From Paludisphaera mucosa (lineage in GTDB: Bacteria; Planctomycetota; Planctomycetia; Isosphaerales; Isosphaeraceae), in the NCBI RefSeq assembly GCF_029589435.1, contig NZ_JARRAG010000001.1:1850808-1914807 (forward strand): a stretch of 64,000 nucleotides of DNA, in the 5' to 3' direction. A model generated the notes under the pieces. That model saw only the letters and a program-made list of their open reading frames with translations. It was not told the origin of the DNA and ran no database searches. Shown in pieces: positions 1-9,652 of the stretch (position 1 is the first letter of the stretch; the number at the start of each line of letters is the position of its first letter). The position numbers and the translations under genes were made by a program.

Positions 1-31
1 GAGCATCTCGGCCTTACGAGACCGCTCGGAG

Positions 32-724
32 CTACGGACGACGAGCAAGGCTCTCGACGCCCCGGTTGGCGGCCTCGAAGAGGCGGCGGCGAAGCAGGCC
101 TCCCGCGGCGATCAGTGCGGACGCGCCGCAGAGGACCAGGCTCGAGGGCTCGGGCACTGCGCTGACGGAGACCTTGTCGATCCCCAGGGCGCTGTCAAAG
201 AACGAGTCGTTGTCCACCGCGTTCGCGACACCGAATTCCAGCGTGTAAGATCCGCCCGACGCGATCAGGAAAGAGACCGACACCCACCCCGTCGTGCCCT
301 GAGGTCCGACGGTCGCTTCATCCGCGCTGAAGAGGGTGGCGACCAGGTTCTGCGACCCGTCGTAGAGTCGGGCGTACCCGTAGTCGTTGTTCGCGTCGTC
401 CCCGGTGTCGAAGAAGACGTCGAACGAAAGCGTTTCGCCGGCGCTCGCCTGGAAGGTCTGCGACAGGGTCGTCGCCACGTCCACTCCGAGGCCCGTCCTG
501 AGATAGCCCAGGTAGTCGAGGTCGGTCGGGAAGAAGGTCCCGCCCGTGCCCAGCGAAGAGACCGAGAACTCCGCGGTCGCCAGCGAGGGATCGTTGGCCG
601 ACCATCCCGCGAGATCCCCCGTCTCGAAGGAACCGTTGATGACCCCAGCATCGACGCGAGACGCGGTCGAGGCCGTCAGCCCGAGCGCGACGATCAGCAA
701 GACTGGATAGGAACCGAATCTCAT
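32..724 (-). CDS. PEP-CTERM sorting domain protein
   Basis: Secreted protein of 230 residues, probably delivered to the outer surface by the exosortase pathway. Residues 1-26 form a signal peptide ending near VDAG. The body opens with NGSFETGDLAGW, the usual start of jelly-roll or DUF642-like domains in this class. The C-terminus has the sorting signal: VPEPSS, a hydrophobic stretch (LVLCGASALIAAGG) and a basic tail beginning LLRRRL. A GAGGG-type ribosome site lies about 8 bases before the ATG. No exosortase gene is visible in the window. The ligand or role of the globular part is unknown. Confidence 0.85.
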   Translation of the reverse strand: MRFGSYPVLLIVALGLTASTASRVDAGVINGSFETGDLAGWSANDPSLATAEFSVSSLGTGGTFFPTDLDYLGYLRTGLGVDVATTLSQTFQASAGETLSFDVFFDTGDDANNDYGYARLYDGSQNLVATLFSADEATVGPQGTTGWVSVSFLIASGGSYTLEFGVANAVDNDSFFDSALGIDKVSVSAVPEPSSLVLCGASALIAAGGLLRRRLFEAANRGVESLARRP

Positions 725-1330
725 CGTTAAGCACCCTCGTCACATCGACTCGGCCTTGAGTCCATGATGCCCATCCCACACGGATGAGTCGGAGATCGAA
801 TAGGGGGCCGATTATTCAGTGGGTTTGAGCGAGATGCAAGAAAATAATTAATTAGGGTCCTTTTCGACTAGTCTGAAAAATTTAGTAGTTTATCCGTGCT
901 ATTCTCATGATCAGATTCGACGTGCACGGATCGACCCCAAACCGGTCGGCCCGATCTCGAACCCTCGCACCTCGCGCCTGACTCGTCCGGCCCGGTGCAG
1001 GCCGTCCGACGCGCTCAACCGATTGGGCCGTCGTCGACTCACGATCCGTGGGATCGGACGGACGAATCCTCTTCCTCGATCCCGACCTGAGCCGCCCGCA
1101 GGCCGGCAGGCCGTCCCCGGCGGACGACGGCATGGACCCCGGGTCCGACGTCGATTCGCCATTCATGCGGCGACGGTGCGGGCGGAGGCTCCTCTGGATA
1201 GGAGTATCCAGGTAAGCTGTGGGAGTTGCTCGCGACGAACGCTCCTGGGACCGCGGACGCCTCCACCTTCCGTCGAGCCGTCGGGTCTCCTCGGATCGGC
1301 GTCGAACGGTCTGTTGCTACGAGGTGACGA
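725..1330. other. intergenic region with an AT-rich core
   Basis: Divergent spacer between the PEP-CTERM gene and the DUF1549 gene. Bases about 780-905 are much richer in A and T than the surroundings (TAATTAATTA and AAATTTAGTAG runs) and probably hold promoters for one or both genes. I see no convincing coding frame, RNA gene or repeat. No sigma-54-type GG/GC box could be placed confidently. Confidence 0.5.
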
Positions 1331-4300
1331 ATGCGATTCGAGGTCCGCACCCCGGCCGGTCCTGGACGAGTCGGACCCGTCGTTCGAACTGCCGCCGGGA
1401 TCGCCCCGCTGCTCGTCGCTCTCTCGACGACGTTTCCCGTGAAAGCCGCCGACGAGTTCGAACGCGAGGTTTTCCCGATCCTTCAAAAGCATTGCCTCGC
1501 GTGCCACGGGCCCGAGAAGCGGCGCGCCGGGCTGAGGGTCGACGTCAAGAAGGTCGTGTTCGAGGCGACGGACGCCCGCGGCGCGGCGATCATCCCGGGG
1601 CGGAGCGGTGACAGCCCGATCTACCGCCTGGCGGCCGGCCTCGACGACGACGCGGTCATGCCGCCGAACGACGAAGGCAAGCCCACCCTCACCGAGCCGG
1701 AGCTGAGCGTGCTCCGCGCGTGGATCGACGCCGGGGCTCGATGGCCGGACGGCGTCGGTGGGACCGTCGAGGATCCCGGCCGGCACTGGGCTTTCCATCC
1801 GCTGCACCGTCCAGACCCACCACGAATCGAGGCGGCCGACGTCCGCAACCCGGTCGACGCATTCCTGGAGGCGCGCCTTCGCGAGAAAGGCGTTGCGCTC
1901 GCGGGGCCGGCGGACCGAAGGGCCTGGATCCGCCGGCTCTCATTCGACCTGCTCGGCCTGCCCCCGACGGTCGAGGAGGTCGACGCTTACCTGGCCGACG
2001 CCGCTCCCGACGCCGACGAACGATTGGTCGACCGGATGCTCGCCTCGCCGCGTTACGGCGAGCGTTTCGCGAGGCTCTGGCTCGACGTCGTCCATTTCGG
2101 CGAGAGCCATGGGTTCGGGATGGACCGTCCCCGCAACAACGCCTGGCCCTATCGCGACTACGTCATCAACGCCTTCAACGCCGACACGCCGTACGCCCGG
2201 TTCGTCCAGGAGCAGATCGCCGCCGACGCGCTCTTCCCCGACGAGCCCGCGAAGACGCCCGCACTGGGATTCGCCGCTGCGGGGCCCTTCAACCAAAGCG
2301 CCCTCGTCGAGCAGACCGACGGCACGGAATGCAAGAAGATCGCCCTGAACCTCGATCGCGACGACATGGCCGCCAGCGTGGCCTCGACCTTCCTGAGCCT
2401 GACCGTCCAGTGCGCCCGCTGCCACGACCACAAGTTCGACCCGATCCCGCAGACCGACTACTACCGCCTGCAAGCGGTCTTCGCCGGCGTCGGCCGCGCC
2501 GAACGCGAATACGACGCCGACCCGGAAATCGCCGCACGCCGAAAGGCGCTCGTCGCCCTGAAGGCGGTCGTCGCGAGCGGATCGGTCGTCCCGGCCGAAT
2601 CCGAGGAGGAGCGGCGACGATTGGACGAGTCGCGAGGAGCCTGGGAAGTCCGCTCGCTCTCGGGGCTCGGCAGTTGGATCACGCTCTGGCCTTCCGAAGC
2701 GAAGGCCGAGAGCGGCGCTCCGCTCGCGGTTCTGGAAGACGGTTCGATCCTGGCGAAAGGGCCGATCCCTGCGGTCGACGCGTATACGCTTACGACCGCT
2801 CCACCCGCCGGGACCAAATCGCTGCGTCTCGAAGTGCTGACCGACGATTCGCTTCCGGCCCATGGCCCCGGCCGTGCCGAGAACGGCAACCTGACCCTCA
2901 CGGAATGGAAAGCCCTCGCCGTCGCCCCGGACGGCTCGACGAAGCCCGTCGCCTTGAAGGGCCCGGCCGCCGACTTCCAGCAAGTGGACCAGAACGTCGC
3001 GCGAGCTTTCGACGGCAACGATGCGACGGGTTGGGCCGTCCATCCGGAGGTCGGCAAACCGCACTTCGCGGTCGTCGACCTCGCCGAGGACTGGGCCCCG
3101 GCGCCCGGGACGTCGTTGCGGATCGTGATGGAGCAGAAGCTCGGTCGTCAGCACGTCATCGGGCGATTCCGACTGTCAGCTTCAAGCCTGGCCCGTCCCG
3201 CAGCGGACTTCGTCTTCCCCGCTGACGTCGCCTCGGCCCTAACGACCCCCATCGGCTCTCGCACGGCCGATCAGGAGGCGACGCTCACGCGCCATCATCG
3301 CCGGGTCGACGTCGATCGGAGGCTCGGCGAGCTGCCTGCAACGAATCGAGTGTTCGCGATCGCGAGTTCCTTCCCGGCGTATCGCAACTACAAGCCGCCG
3401 GGAGAGCCCTATCCCATCCGCGTGTTGAAGCGAGGCGACGTCGGCCAGCCCGGCGACGCCGTTTCGCCCGGAGCCCTCGGCTGCATCGCGGCGGTCCCGT
3501 CGGTCTTCAACCTCGAAGCGCCAGGCGATGAGAAGGCGCGTCGCGCCGCGCTGGCCCGCTGGATCACCGATCCGGCCAACCCGCTGACCTGGCGGAGCAT
3601 GGCCAACCGCGTCTGGCAGTGGCACTTCGGCGTCGGCCTGGTCGACACGCCCAACGATTTCGGCAAGAACGGCAGCGTCCCCAGTCATCCCGAGTTGCTC
3701 GACTGGCTGGCCGCCACGCTTCGCGACGACGGCTCGCTCAAGAACCTGCATCGCCTGATCGTGACGTCCGCCGCGTATCGCCGTTCCAGCGGCGGGAGGG
3801 CCTGGCCCGAGGACTCGGACAATCGACTCCTCTCGCGGATGAACCGGCGTCGCCTGGACGCCGAGCAGGTCCGCGACGGCCTGCTGGCCGTGTCCGGGCG
3901 GCTCGATTTCAAGATGGGGGGGCCGTCGGCGAAGCAATTCGTGTACAGCGATCCCAACGTCGAGGTCTCGCCGCGGATCGACTACGTCGGCTTCGACCCC
4001 GACGCGCCCGAGTCGCTGCGGCGCGGCGTCTACCGGTTCCTCTTCCGCAACGTCTCCGACCCTTTGCTCGAGGCGTTCGACGCCGCCGACCCCTCCCTGC
4101 CGACACCCCGACGGAACTCGACGATCACGCCCCAGCAGTCGCTCTCGCTCTGGAACGGTCGCTTCGCCCTGAGGCAGTGCGAACACCTGGCCGCCCGCCT
4201 GGAGCGCGAGGCCCCCGATCTCGAAGCCCGGGTCGAGCTGGCCTGCCGCCTCGCCTGGGGACGCCCTCCGGAGGCCGGCGAACTCGCCTTGCTCCGGGGG

Positions 4301-4375
4301 CACGCCGAGCGTCACGGCCTGGCAAACGCCTGCCGACTCGTACTCAACGCCAACGACTTCCTGTTCGTCCACTGA
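1331..4375 (+). CDS. PSCyt1/DUF1549/DUF1553 planctomycete cytochrome protein
   Basis: Large exported protein of 1014 residues. A signal peptide ends near residue 40 and is followed by a heme-binding CxxCH (CLACH, residues 55-59) in a planctomycete cytochrome domain. A DUF1549 region follows (PVDAFLEARL, RLSFDLLGLPP, LWLDVVHFGES, then CARCHDHKFDPI, a second CxxCH-like motif). A middle insert resembles a carbohydrate-binding or discoidin-like domain. The C-terminal DUF1553 domain starts around residue 720 (NPLTWRSMANRVWQWHFG) and ends SLSLWNGRFA. The start has a GAGGTGA ribosome site. The next gene, 39 bases downstream, is the DUF1501 partner almost always paired with this family. The family is linked to extracellular polysaccharide degradation and electron transfer in planctomycetes; the substrate is unknown. 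Confidence 0.93.
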   Translation: MRFEVRTPAGPGRVGPVVRTAAGIAPLLVALSTTFPVKAADEFEREVFPILQKHCLACHGPEKRRAGLRVDVKKVVFEATDARGAAIIPGRSGDSPIYRLAAGLDDDAVMPPNDEGKPTLTEPELSVLRAWIDAGARWPDGVGGTVEDPGRHWAFHPLHRPDPPRIEAADVRNPVDAFLEARLREKGVALAGPADRRAWIRRLSFDLLGLPPTVEEVDAYLADAAPDADERLVDRMLASPRYGERFARLWLDVVHFGESHGFGMDRPRNNAWPYRDYVINAFNADTPYARFVQEQIAADALFPDEPAKTPALGFAAAGPFNQSALVEQTDGTECKKIALNLDRDDMAASVASTFLSLTVQCARCHDHKFDPIPQTDYYRLQAVFAGVGRAEREYDADPEIAARRKALVALKAVVASGSVVPAESEEERRRLDESRGAWEVRSLSGLGSWITLWPSEAKAESGAPLAVLEDGSILAKGPIPAVDAYTLTTAPPAGTKSLRLEVLTDDSLPAHGPGRAENGNLTLTEWKALAVAPDGSTKPVALKGPAADFQQVDQNVARAFDGNDATGWAVHPEVGKPHFAVVDLAEDWAPAPGTSLRIVMEQKLGRQHVIGRFRLSASSLARPAADFVFPADVASALTTPIGSRTADQEATLTRHHRRVDVDRRLGELPATNRVFAIASSFPAYRNYKPPGEPYPIRVLKRGDVGQPGDAVSPGALGCIAAVPSVFNLEAPGDEKARRAALARWITDPANPLTWRSMANRVWQWHFGVGLVDTPNDFGKNGSVPSHPELLDWLAATLRDDGSLKNLHRLIVTSAAYRRSSGGRAWPEDSDNRLLSRMNRRRLDAEQVRDGLLAVSGRLDFKMGGPSAKQFVYSDPNVEVSPRIDYVGFDPDAPESLRRGVYRFLFRNVSDPLLEAFDAADPSLPTPRRNSTITPQQSLSLWNGRFALRQCEHLAARLEREAPDLEARVELACRLAWGRPPEAGELALLRGHAERHGLANACRLVLNANDFLFVH

Positions 4376-4414
4376 CACCGACCCGGCCTCCCAGGCGGAT
4401 TCCAAAGGCTGAAC

Positions 4415-5860
4415 ATGAATCGATCCGCGAACGAACCGGAAACGGGACGCCACCGTCAGTCGCCGATCGGGCTGGACCGTCGGGAGTTCCTGTCGCGCTC
4501 GGCCGGGGGCTTCGGCGCGCTCGCACTCAACTGGCTGGCCCAGCGGGAGAGCGCCGCCGGGACGCATCACCGCCCCAGGGCGACGCGGGTGATCCAGCTC
4601 TTCATGCTGGGCGGAGCCAGCCAGTGCGACACCTTCGACTACAAGCCCGAGCTGATCCGTCGCCACGGCGAGTCGGTGCCGTTCACCGTCACGGGCGGGA
4701 CGGTGACCACGGCGGGGCCGGTCCTCAAGAGCCCCTGGAAGTGGGCCCGCCACGGCGAGACGGGCCGATGGGTCACCAACGCCCTCCCTCATCTCGCCGG
4801 CTGCGTCGACGACATGGCGTTCCTCTACTCGATGCACGCCCCGACCAGCGAGCACAGTGCTGCGCAGACGATGCAGGGGAGCGGGTTCGTCATCCCCGGC
4901 TTCCCCAGCGTCGGCTCGTGGGTCAGCTACGCCCTCGGGAGCGAGAGCGACGACCTTCCCGCCTTCGTCGCCCTGCCCGACCCGGTGGGGCTGCCCTGGA
5001 CGGGGAAGGCCGCGTGGACGAACGGGTTCCTGCCCGCCGTCCACCAGGGCGTCATGCTCAACCCGTCGGCCGTCGACCCGGTCCCCGACCTCTTCGCGTC
5101 CAAGAGCGCCCGCTACGTCACGGCCGAGAGCGAGCGTGAAGGCCTCGGCGAGCTTGCCGCCCTGAACCGGCTCCAGGCCGCGGCCGCGCCCGGCGATTCC
5201 CGACTCGAGGCGCGGATCGCCGGCTACGAGCTGGCCGCACGGATGCAGCTCGCCGTTCCTGACGTGCTGGAGGTTCAGGCCGAGTCTCGCGCCACGCATG
5301 CCCTGTACGGGCTCGACGACCCGCTGACCGAACCGTTCGGTCGCAACTGCCTGATCGCCCGCCGGATGGTCGAGCGCGGGGTGCGTTTCGTGCAGGTCTG
5401 GTGCGGGTCGGGCATCAACGGCGGCGCCCAGAACTGGGACAACCACGGCGACGTCACGCCCGGCTCCGATTTCGAACGCATGTGCGTCCGGTCCGACCGG
5501 CCGATCGCCGGCCTGCTCAAGGACCTGAAGGCGCGCGGGCTGCTCGACGAGACCGTCGTCCTCTGGACCACCGAGTTCGGCCGCACGCCGTACAGCCAGG
5601 GGGGCAAGGGCCGGGATCACAACGGCAACACGTTCGTCTCTTGGATGGCCGGCGGCGGCGTCAAACCGGGCGCCTCGTTCGGGGCGAGCGACGAGTTCTC
5701 ATTCCATGCCGCGGTCGATCCGATCATGTGCTACGACCAGCACGCCACGCTGCTCCACCTCCTCGGCATCGACCACCGCCAGCTCACCGTGCGACACAAC
5801 GGCGCCGATCGCCGCCTGACCGACGTGCATGGCAAGGTGCTGCACGAGATCATCGCCTAG
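4415..5860 (+). CDS. DUF1501 domain protein, Tat-exported
   Basis: A 481-residue protein of the DUF1501 family, which has a sulfatase/alkaline-phosphatase-like fold. A twin-arginine signal (LDRREFLSRSAGGFGALALNWL) sits near residues 24-45. Family landmarks are FMLGGASQCDTFDYKPEL, GNxxVSWMAGGGVKPG and a C-terminal LLHLLGIDHRQLT. TEFGRTPYSQGGKGRDHN carries the conserved Glu, Arg and His cluster. The gene lies 39 bases after the DUF1549/DUF1553 gene and is read the same way, so the two are probably co-transcribed. DUF1501 proteins accompany cytochrome partners of this type throughout the phylum; no enzymatic activity is established. Confidence 0.93.
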   Translation: MNRSANEPETGRHRQSPIGLDRREFLSRSAGGFGALALNWLAQRESAAGTHHRPRATRVIQLFMLGGASQCDTFDYKPELIRRHGESVPFTVTGGTVTTAGPVLKSPWKWARHGETGRWVTNALPHLAGCVDDMAFLYSMHAPTSEHSAAQTMQGSGFVIPGFPSVGSWVSYALGSESDDLPAFVALPDPVGLPWTGKAAWTNGFLPAVHQGVMLNPSAVDPVPDLFASKSARYVTAESEREGLGELAALNRLQAAAAPGDSRLEARIAGYELAARMQLAVPDVLEVQAESRATHALYGLDDPLTEPFGRNCLIARRMVERGVRFVQVWCGSGINGGAQNWDNHGDVTPGSDFERMCVRSDRPIAGLLKDLKARGLLDETVVLWTTEFGRTPYSQGGKGRDHNGNTFVSWMAGGGVKPGASFGASDEFSFHAAVDPIMCYDQHATLLHLLGIDHRQLTVRHNGADRRLTDVHGKVLHEIIA

Positions 5861-5876
5861 AACCGCTCGTGCGGCC

Positions 5877-5891
5877 CGGGCTGTCAGCCCG
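5877..5891. terminator. small hairpin between convergent genes
   Basis: CGGGCT / AGCCCG pair around a 3-base GTC loop in the 23-base gap between the DUF1501 gene and the oppositely read MscS gene, touching the latter's stop codon. There is no T-run on either side. It is suggestive only because of its position. Confidence 0.3.
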
Positions 5892-7347
5892 CGATCGTGG
5901 CCTTGCGGGCGAGCTGCGCCGAACGGCGCCGAACCTCCATCAAGCCGCCCAGCTCGCGGGCGAGTCGCGGCGTCTGGTCGAGAAGGGCGTTGAGGTGGTC
6001 CGTGTCGAGCACGAGCACGACGAGGTCGTCCGTCGCCGTGACCGTCACCTCGCTGACGTTCGTGCTCAGGATCGCCTGCTCCCCGAAATACTCGCCGCGC
6101 CCGATCCGAGCGATCTCCACGTCGGAGTCTTGCCGATCCCGGATCGTCAGCACGGCCTCGCCTTCGAGGATCAGGTGGAGGCCCGCCAGGCTCTCGCCTT
6201 CGGCGACGACGCGCTCGCCCCGGGCGTAAGTGCGGACGCGAGAACGAGGACCCTGGCGATCGTCGCCGACGTCCTCCTTCAGGGCGAACTGGGGGAAGTC
6301 GCGCAGCAGCCCCTCGGGGCGGACGCCGCGGCGGCGGTCCAGGTCGGCCTTGTCGAGAGAGATCTCCGTCTGCGTGGGGAAAGGGATCGTGAGGCCGTGC
6401 CGCTCGGCGGTATACCAGATGCGGGTCATGAACTCGTCGCGGACCCCGCCGAGAGCCTCTTGATTCGTCACGGTGAAGATCGCGCGATAGTTGATCGCGA
6501 AGTCTCCGTAACCGATCGTGCGGACGAGCGGGCCGGGGTCGAGCAGGACGCCGGGCGTCTCGCGCAGCGTCTCGACCAGGACCTGCTTGACCTTGTTCGG
6601 GGGGTCGTCGTACGAGAATCCGAGTTCGACGACCTCGGTGCGCATCCGCGTGGGCCGCGAGAGGTTGCTGAAAGACCCCTTGTAGAGCGCCGAGTTGGGC
6701 ACGATTCGAAGTTCGCGGGTCCCTGTCTCGATGTGCACCGAACGCCAGTTGATCTCGACGACCTTGCCGGTGACGCCGTCGACGGCGATCCAGTCGCCCA
6801 ACGACAGGGGACGCTCGAACAGGAGGACGAGGCCCGCGAACAGATTCCCCATCGGCTCCTGGAGCGCCAGGCCGATGACGATCGACCCGACGCCGAGCGC
6901 CGTGGCGAGGCGGGCCAGGTCGAAGCCCCAGACGGTCGAGAGGACGATCGCCCCGCCGATGAGCACGAGGATCGACCGGACCAGGTCGATGAACAGCTTG
7001 GGGACCCGCGACCGCCACGTTCCGGACGCCGCCGAGGCGAAGATCACGTCGTTCACGAACGAGAGTCCGGCGTGGATCGCGAAGATCCCCAGCACGGTCT
7101 CCACGATCCGCAGCGTCCACGAATCGGGGGCGAATTCCAGCACGCGCGAGAGCAGTCTCTCGACGGCCACGACGGGGAGTATCAGGTCGCGGACGATCCG
7201 GAGGGTCGAGGCGAGGGGGCGGCGGCGACGGTGCAGGCGATGGATCAACTCGCTGAGCACCACGACGGCGATCGGGAAGCCGATCACGAGCGCCAGCCCC
7301 CAGAGCATCGGGGGCGAAGCCTGCAGCGCCTGGAATTCCTCGCTCAT
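5884..7347 (-). CDS. MscS-family channel with C-terminal cyclic-nucleotide-binding-like domain
   Basis: Inner-membrane protein of 487 residues. Several hydrophobic helices occupy the first 170 residues. The MscS pore and beta domain follow (LGVGSIVIGLALQEPMGNLFAGL, then DWIAVDGVTGKVVEINWRSV and the NSALYKG element). A cyclic-nucleotide-binding fold covers roughly residues 355-470. This is the bCNG-type architecture. The phosphate-binding cassette keeps F421-G-E423 but has VSEVTVTA where the Arg that contacts the cyclic phosphate normally sits, so classical cAMP/cGMP binding is doubtful. The gene begins 37 bases after the cyclase-fold gene on the same strand, which suggests an operon. A GAGGA site precedes the ATG. 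Confidence 0.9.
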   Translation of the reverse strand: MSEEFQALQASPPMLWGLALVIGFPIAVVVLSELIHRLHRRRRPLASTLRIVRDLILPVVAVERLLSRVLEFAPDSWTLRIVETVLGIFAIHAGLSFVNDVIFASAASGTWRSRVPKLFIDLVRSILVLIGGAIVLSTVWGFDLARLATALGVGSIVIGLALQEPMGNLFAGLVLLFERPLSLGDWIAVDGVTGKVVEINWRSVHIETGTRELRIVPNSALYKGSFSNLSRPTRMRTEVVELGFSYDDPPNKVKQVLVETLRETPGVLLDPGPLVRTIGYGDFAINYRAIFTVTNQEALGGVRDEFMTRIWYTAERHGLTIPFPTQTEISLDKADLDRRRGVRPEGLLRDFPQFALKEDVGDDRQGPRSRVRTYARGERVVAEGESLAGLHLILEGEAVLTIRDRQDSDVEIARIGRGEYFGEQAILSTNVSEVTVTATDDLVVLVLDTDHLNALLDQTPRLARELGGLMEVRRRSAQLARKATIAG

Positions 7348-7384
7348 GCGAGAGTCCTCGACGGGTGTGATAGGGGCGCGGCGG

Positions 7385-9652
7385 CTAGAATTTCACCCTC
7401 CAGACGGGAAGCATGCCCTTGGCCGAGAGTTCGAGCTCGCCGAGCGGCTCGAATTCCTGGAGGTCTCCCAGGCGGTCCCGGACGTCGCGCGTGACCTGGA
7501 TGGAGTTGGCGTCGCCCTTGGCGATCAGGCCCTGGGCGATGACGACGGTGTCGCCCCACAGGTCGTAGATGAACTTGTTCATGCCGACCACACCGCCGAC
7601 GACCGGTCCCGAGTTGACCGCGATGCTCAGGGTCAGGCCGGGGAGGCGGTCCTTGTTGAACCGGCGCACGATCCGGAGCATGTCCTTCGCGAACTCGACG
7701 ACCCGGTTCGTGTGATCCGGCCGCTGCACGGAAAGTCCGCAGACGGCCATGTACGACTCGCCGACGGTTTTGACCTTCTCGACGCCGTGCTTCTCCGCCG
7801 CCTCGTCGAACGCGATGACCAGCTCGTTGAGGAGTCCCAGGGTCTCGTCGGCGGGTTTGCCGTCGAGGGTCTCCGAGAGCCCGTGCATGCGGGCGAAGAG
7901 GACGGTCACGTCGGCGAAGTTTTCGGAGAACTGCTTCTCGCCCTCCTTCCGGCGCTTGACGGCGGAGGAGGGGAGGATGTTGAGGAGCAGCTCCTCGTTC
8001 TCGCGGACCTTCTGGTCGATCAGCTCGTTCTTGGCCTTGAGGTTGCTGGTCATGCGGTTGAACGCCTCGGCCAGCTCGTGGAACTCGTCGCGGCTGCGGA
8101 CCTTCACCTTCACGTCGACCTGCCCCTCGCTCACGCGCCGGGCGCCCCGGGTGAGCTGACGGAGCGGACGCGTGAAGATCCGCGAGAACATCAACGCCAG
8201 CAGGGACACTACGAGGACGATCGCCACGGCCGTCGTGATCAGCCAACGCTGGAACCGTCGGACGGGTTCCAGGGCTTCGTCCATGTCCATCTTGGCGACG
8301 ACGGCCCAGCGGTTCTTCTCGCCGCCGATGAGCCCAGGCAGCTCGATCGGCGTGAAGCTGGCGAGCGTCGGCACGCCGCGGTAGTCGCGCTGGCTCACCG
8401 TGCCGGTGATCCCCGACGTCCCCAGGCGAGCGGCCTCGGATTCGACGCGCAGGCTCAGCACCGACGTCCCCGAGCGCCGGATCATGGCGATCCCCTGTTC
8501 GGTCGTCCCGGCGTCGCGAAGCTTGTCGAGGAACCGCTCCAGGCCGGCCTCGCGTCGCTTGGCGACCTCGGCCACGGGTAGAGGCTTGCCGTCGGGGCCG
8601 GAGGTCTCGACCGCCTGGATCTCCCAGATTTCGCGAGATCGCGACCTCATATAATGATCCGCGCCCACGAGGTAGGCCTCGCCGGTGCTCCCGAGGCCTT
8701 CCCTCCGCCAGCCCTCGTCGCCGGTCAGGATCCGGCTGAACTGGTCGATGGGGAACTTCAGCACGAGGACGCCGATCATCTTGTTGTCGTCGAAGATCGG
8801 GCTGCCGATGAAGGAAGTCGGCAAGTTGCCGTTGGGCCGATAGCGCTGGAAGTCGACGAGCCGGAAGTCGTCGCGGTCCATGCCCTTCTGGATCGCCCGG
8901 AACAGCTCGCCCAGGTTGGAGTTGGCATAGGGGCCGGTGAGCAAGTTGGTGGCGAACTCCACCGACTTCTGCTCGCTGTAGACGACCTCGCCCGACTTCG
9001 AGTCGATCAGCACCACGTCGTCGAATCCGAGATTCTCGCGAATGAGGCGGAAGTAGGGATGGAACCGCTTGTGCGCGGCATCGTAGGGGCTGCCGTCTCC
9101 CGAAGAGTCGAGCTTATGCTTCAGGCGGTAAGGCGACGGGTTCCGGGCGAGATACTGATACTGCAGGTAACGAGAGGCCACGATCCGGGGCACGTAATTC
9201 TCGAGGACCGGATCGGCGTCGAGGCTGGACTTCAGGAGCGGCAGGAAATCGTCGCGATAGAACGCCGTGAGCTTGTCGTCCCATTCCGGCGGGATGGGTG
9301 AGTCGTTCAGATCGTCGAACCCCGCGATGTAGGACTTCATCGCCGTCACGAAGGTCTCGTCGGCCGAGAGCGAGATCACCTGGCCGCGGATCTGCTGCAA
9401 GCGGTCGACGACCAGCGTCGTCTTGATCCGGCAGACGCCCGCGAGCTGATTGCGGACGGCGCCGATCACCGCCTCCCGGCCGCTGAAGTAGCCGATCCCC
9501 GCGACGACGAACATCGACGCGATGCTGACTCCCAGGAGGATGAGCAGGAGCTTGGACTGGATCGAGAGGCGATGGAAGGGGGTCGTCAAGGTCGCGTCGT
9601 CCTTGGAGTTGCGGCCGTCCGCCCCGCGAGCGACATCGTCGTCGCCCGCCAT
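7385..9652 (-). CDS. Cache-HAMP-class III cyclase-fold sensor, probably catalytically inactive
   Basis: Membrane sensor of about 755 residues. TM1 is near residues 30-55, a long periplasmic dCache-like domain extends to about residue 465, TM2 follows (WLITTAVAIVLVVSLLALMF), then HAMP (PLRQLTRGARRVSEG) and a class III nucleotide cyclase fold from about 575. Compared with Rv1625c-type cyclases, the first metal Asp is Arg588 (FARMHG for FADIVG) and the second metal Asp is Glu632 (VGESYM). The transition-state Asn is Val704 and Arg is Gly708 (GDTVVIAQG). The adenine-selecting Lys and Asp are kept. Catalysis is therefore unlikely, while nucleotide binding may remain. A GTG start at 9673 is an alternative; neither has a strong ribosome site. 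The MscS channel gene follows directly. Confidence 0.85.
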   Translation of the reverse strand: MAGDDDVARGADGRNSKDDATLTTPFHRLSIQSKLLLILLGVSIASMFVVAGIGYFSGREAVIGAVRNQLAGVCRIKTTLVVDRLQQIRGQVISLSADETFVTAMKSYIAGFDDLNDSPIPPEWDDKLTAFYRDDFLPLLKSSLDADPVLENYVPRIVASRYLQYQYLARNPSPYRLKHKLDSSGDGSPYDAAHKRFHPYFRLIRENLGFDDVVLIDSKSGEVVYSEQKSVEFATNLLTGPYANSNLGELFRAIQKGMDRDDFRLVDFQRYRPNGNLPTSFIGSPIFDDNKMIGVLVLKFPIDQFSRILTGDEGWRREGLGSTGEAYLVGADHYMRSRSREIWEIQAVETSGPDGKPLPVAEVAKRREAGLERFLDKLRDAGTTEQGIAMIRRSGTSVLSLRVESEAARLGTSGITGTVSQRDYRGVPTLASFTPIELPGLIGGEKNRWAVVAKMDMDEALEPVRRFQRWLITTAVAIVLVVSLLALMFSRIFTRPLRQLTRGARRVSEGQVDVKVKVRSRDEFHELAEAFNRMTSNLKAKNELIDQKVRENEELLLNILPSSAVKRRKEGEKQFSENFADVTVLFARMHGLSETLDGKPADETLGLLNELVIAFDEAAEKHGVEKVKTVGESYMAVCGLSVQRPDHTNRVVEFAKDMLRIVRRFNKDRLPGLTLSIAVNSGPVVGGVVGMNKFIYDLWGDTVVIAQGLIAKGDANSIQVTRDVRDRLGDLQEFEPLGELELSAKGMLPVWRVKF

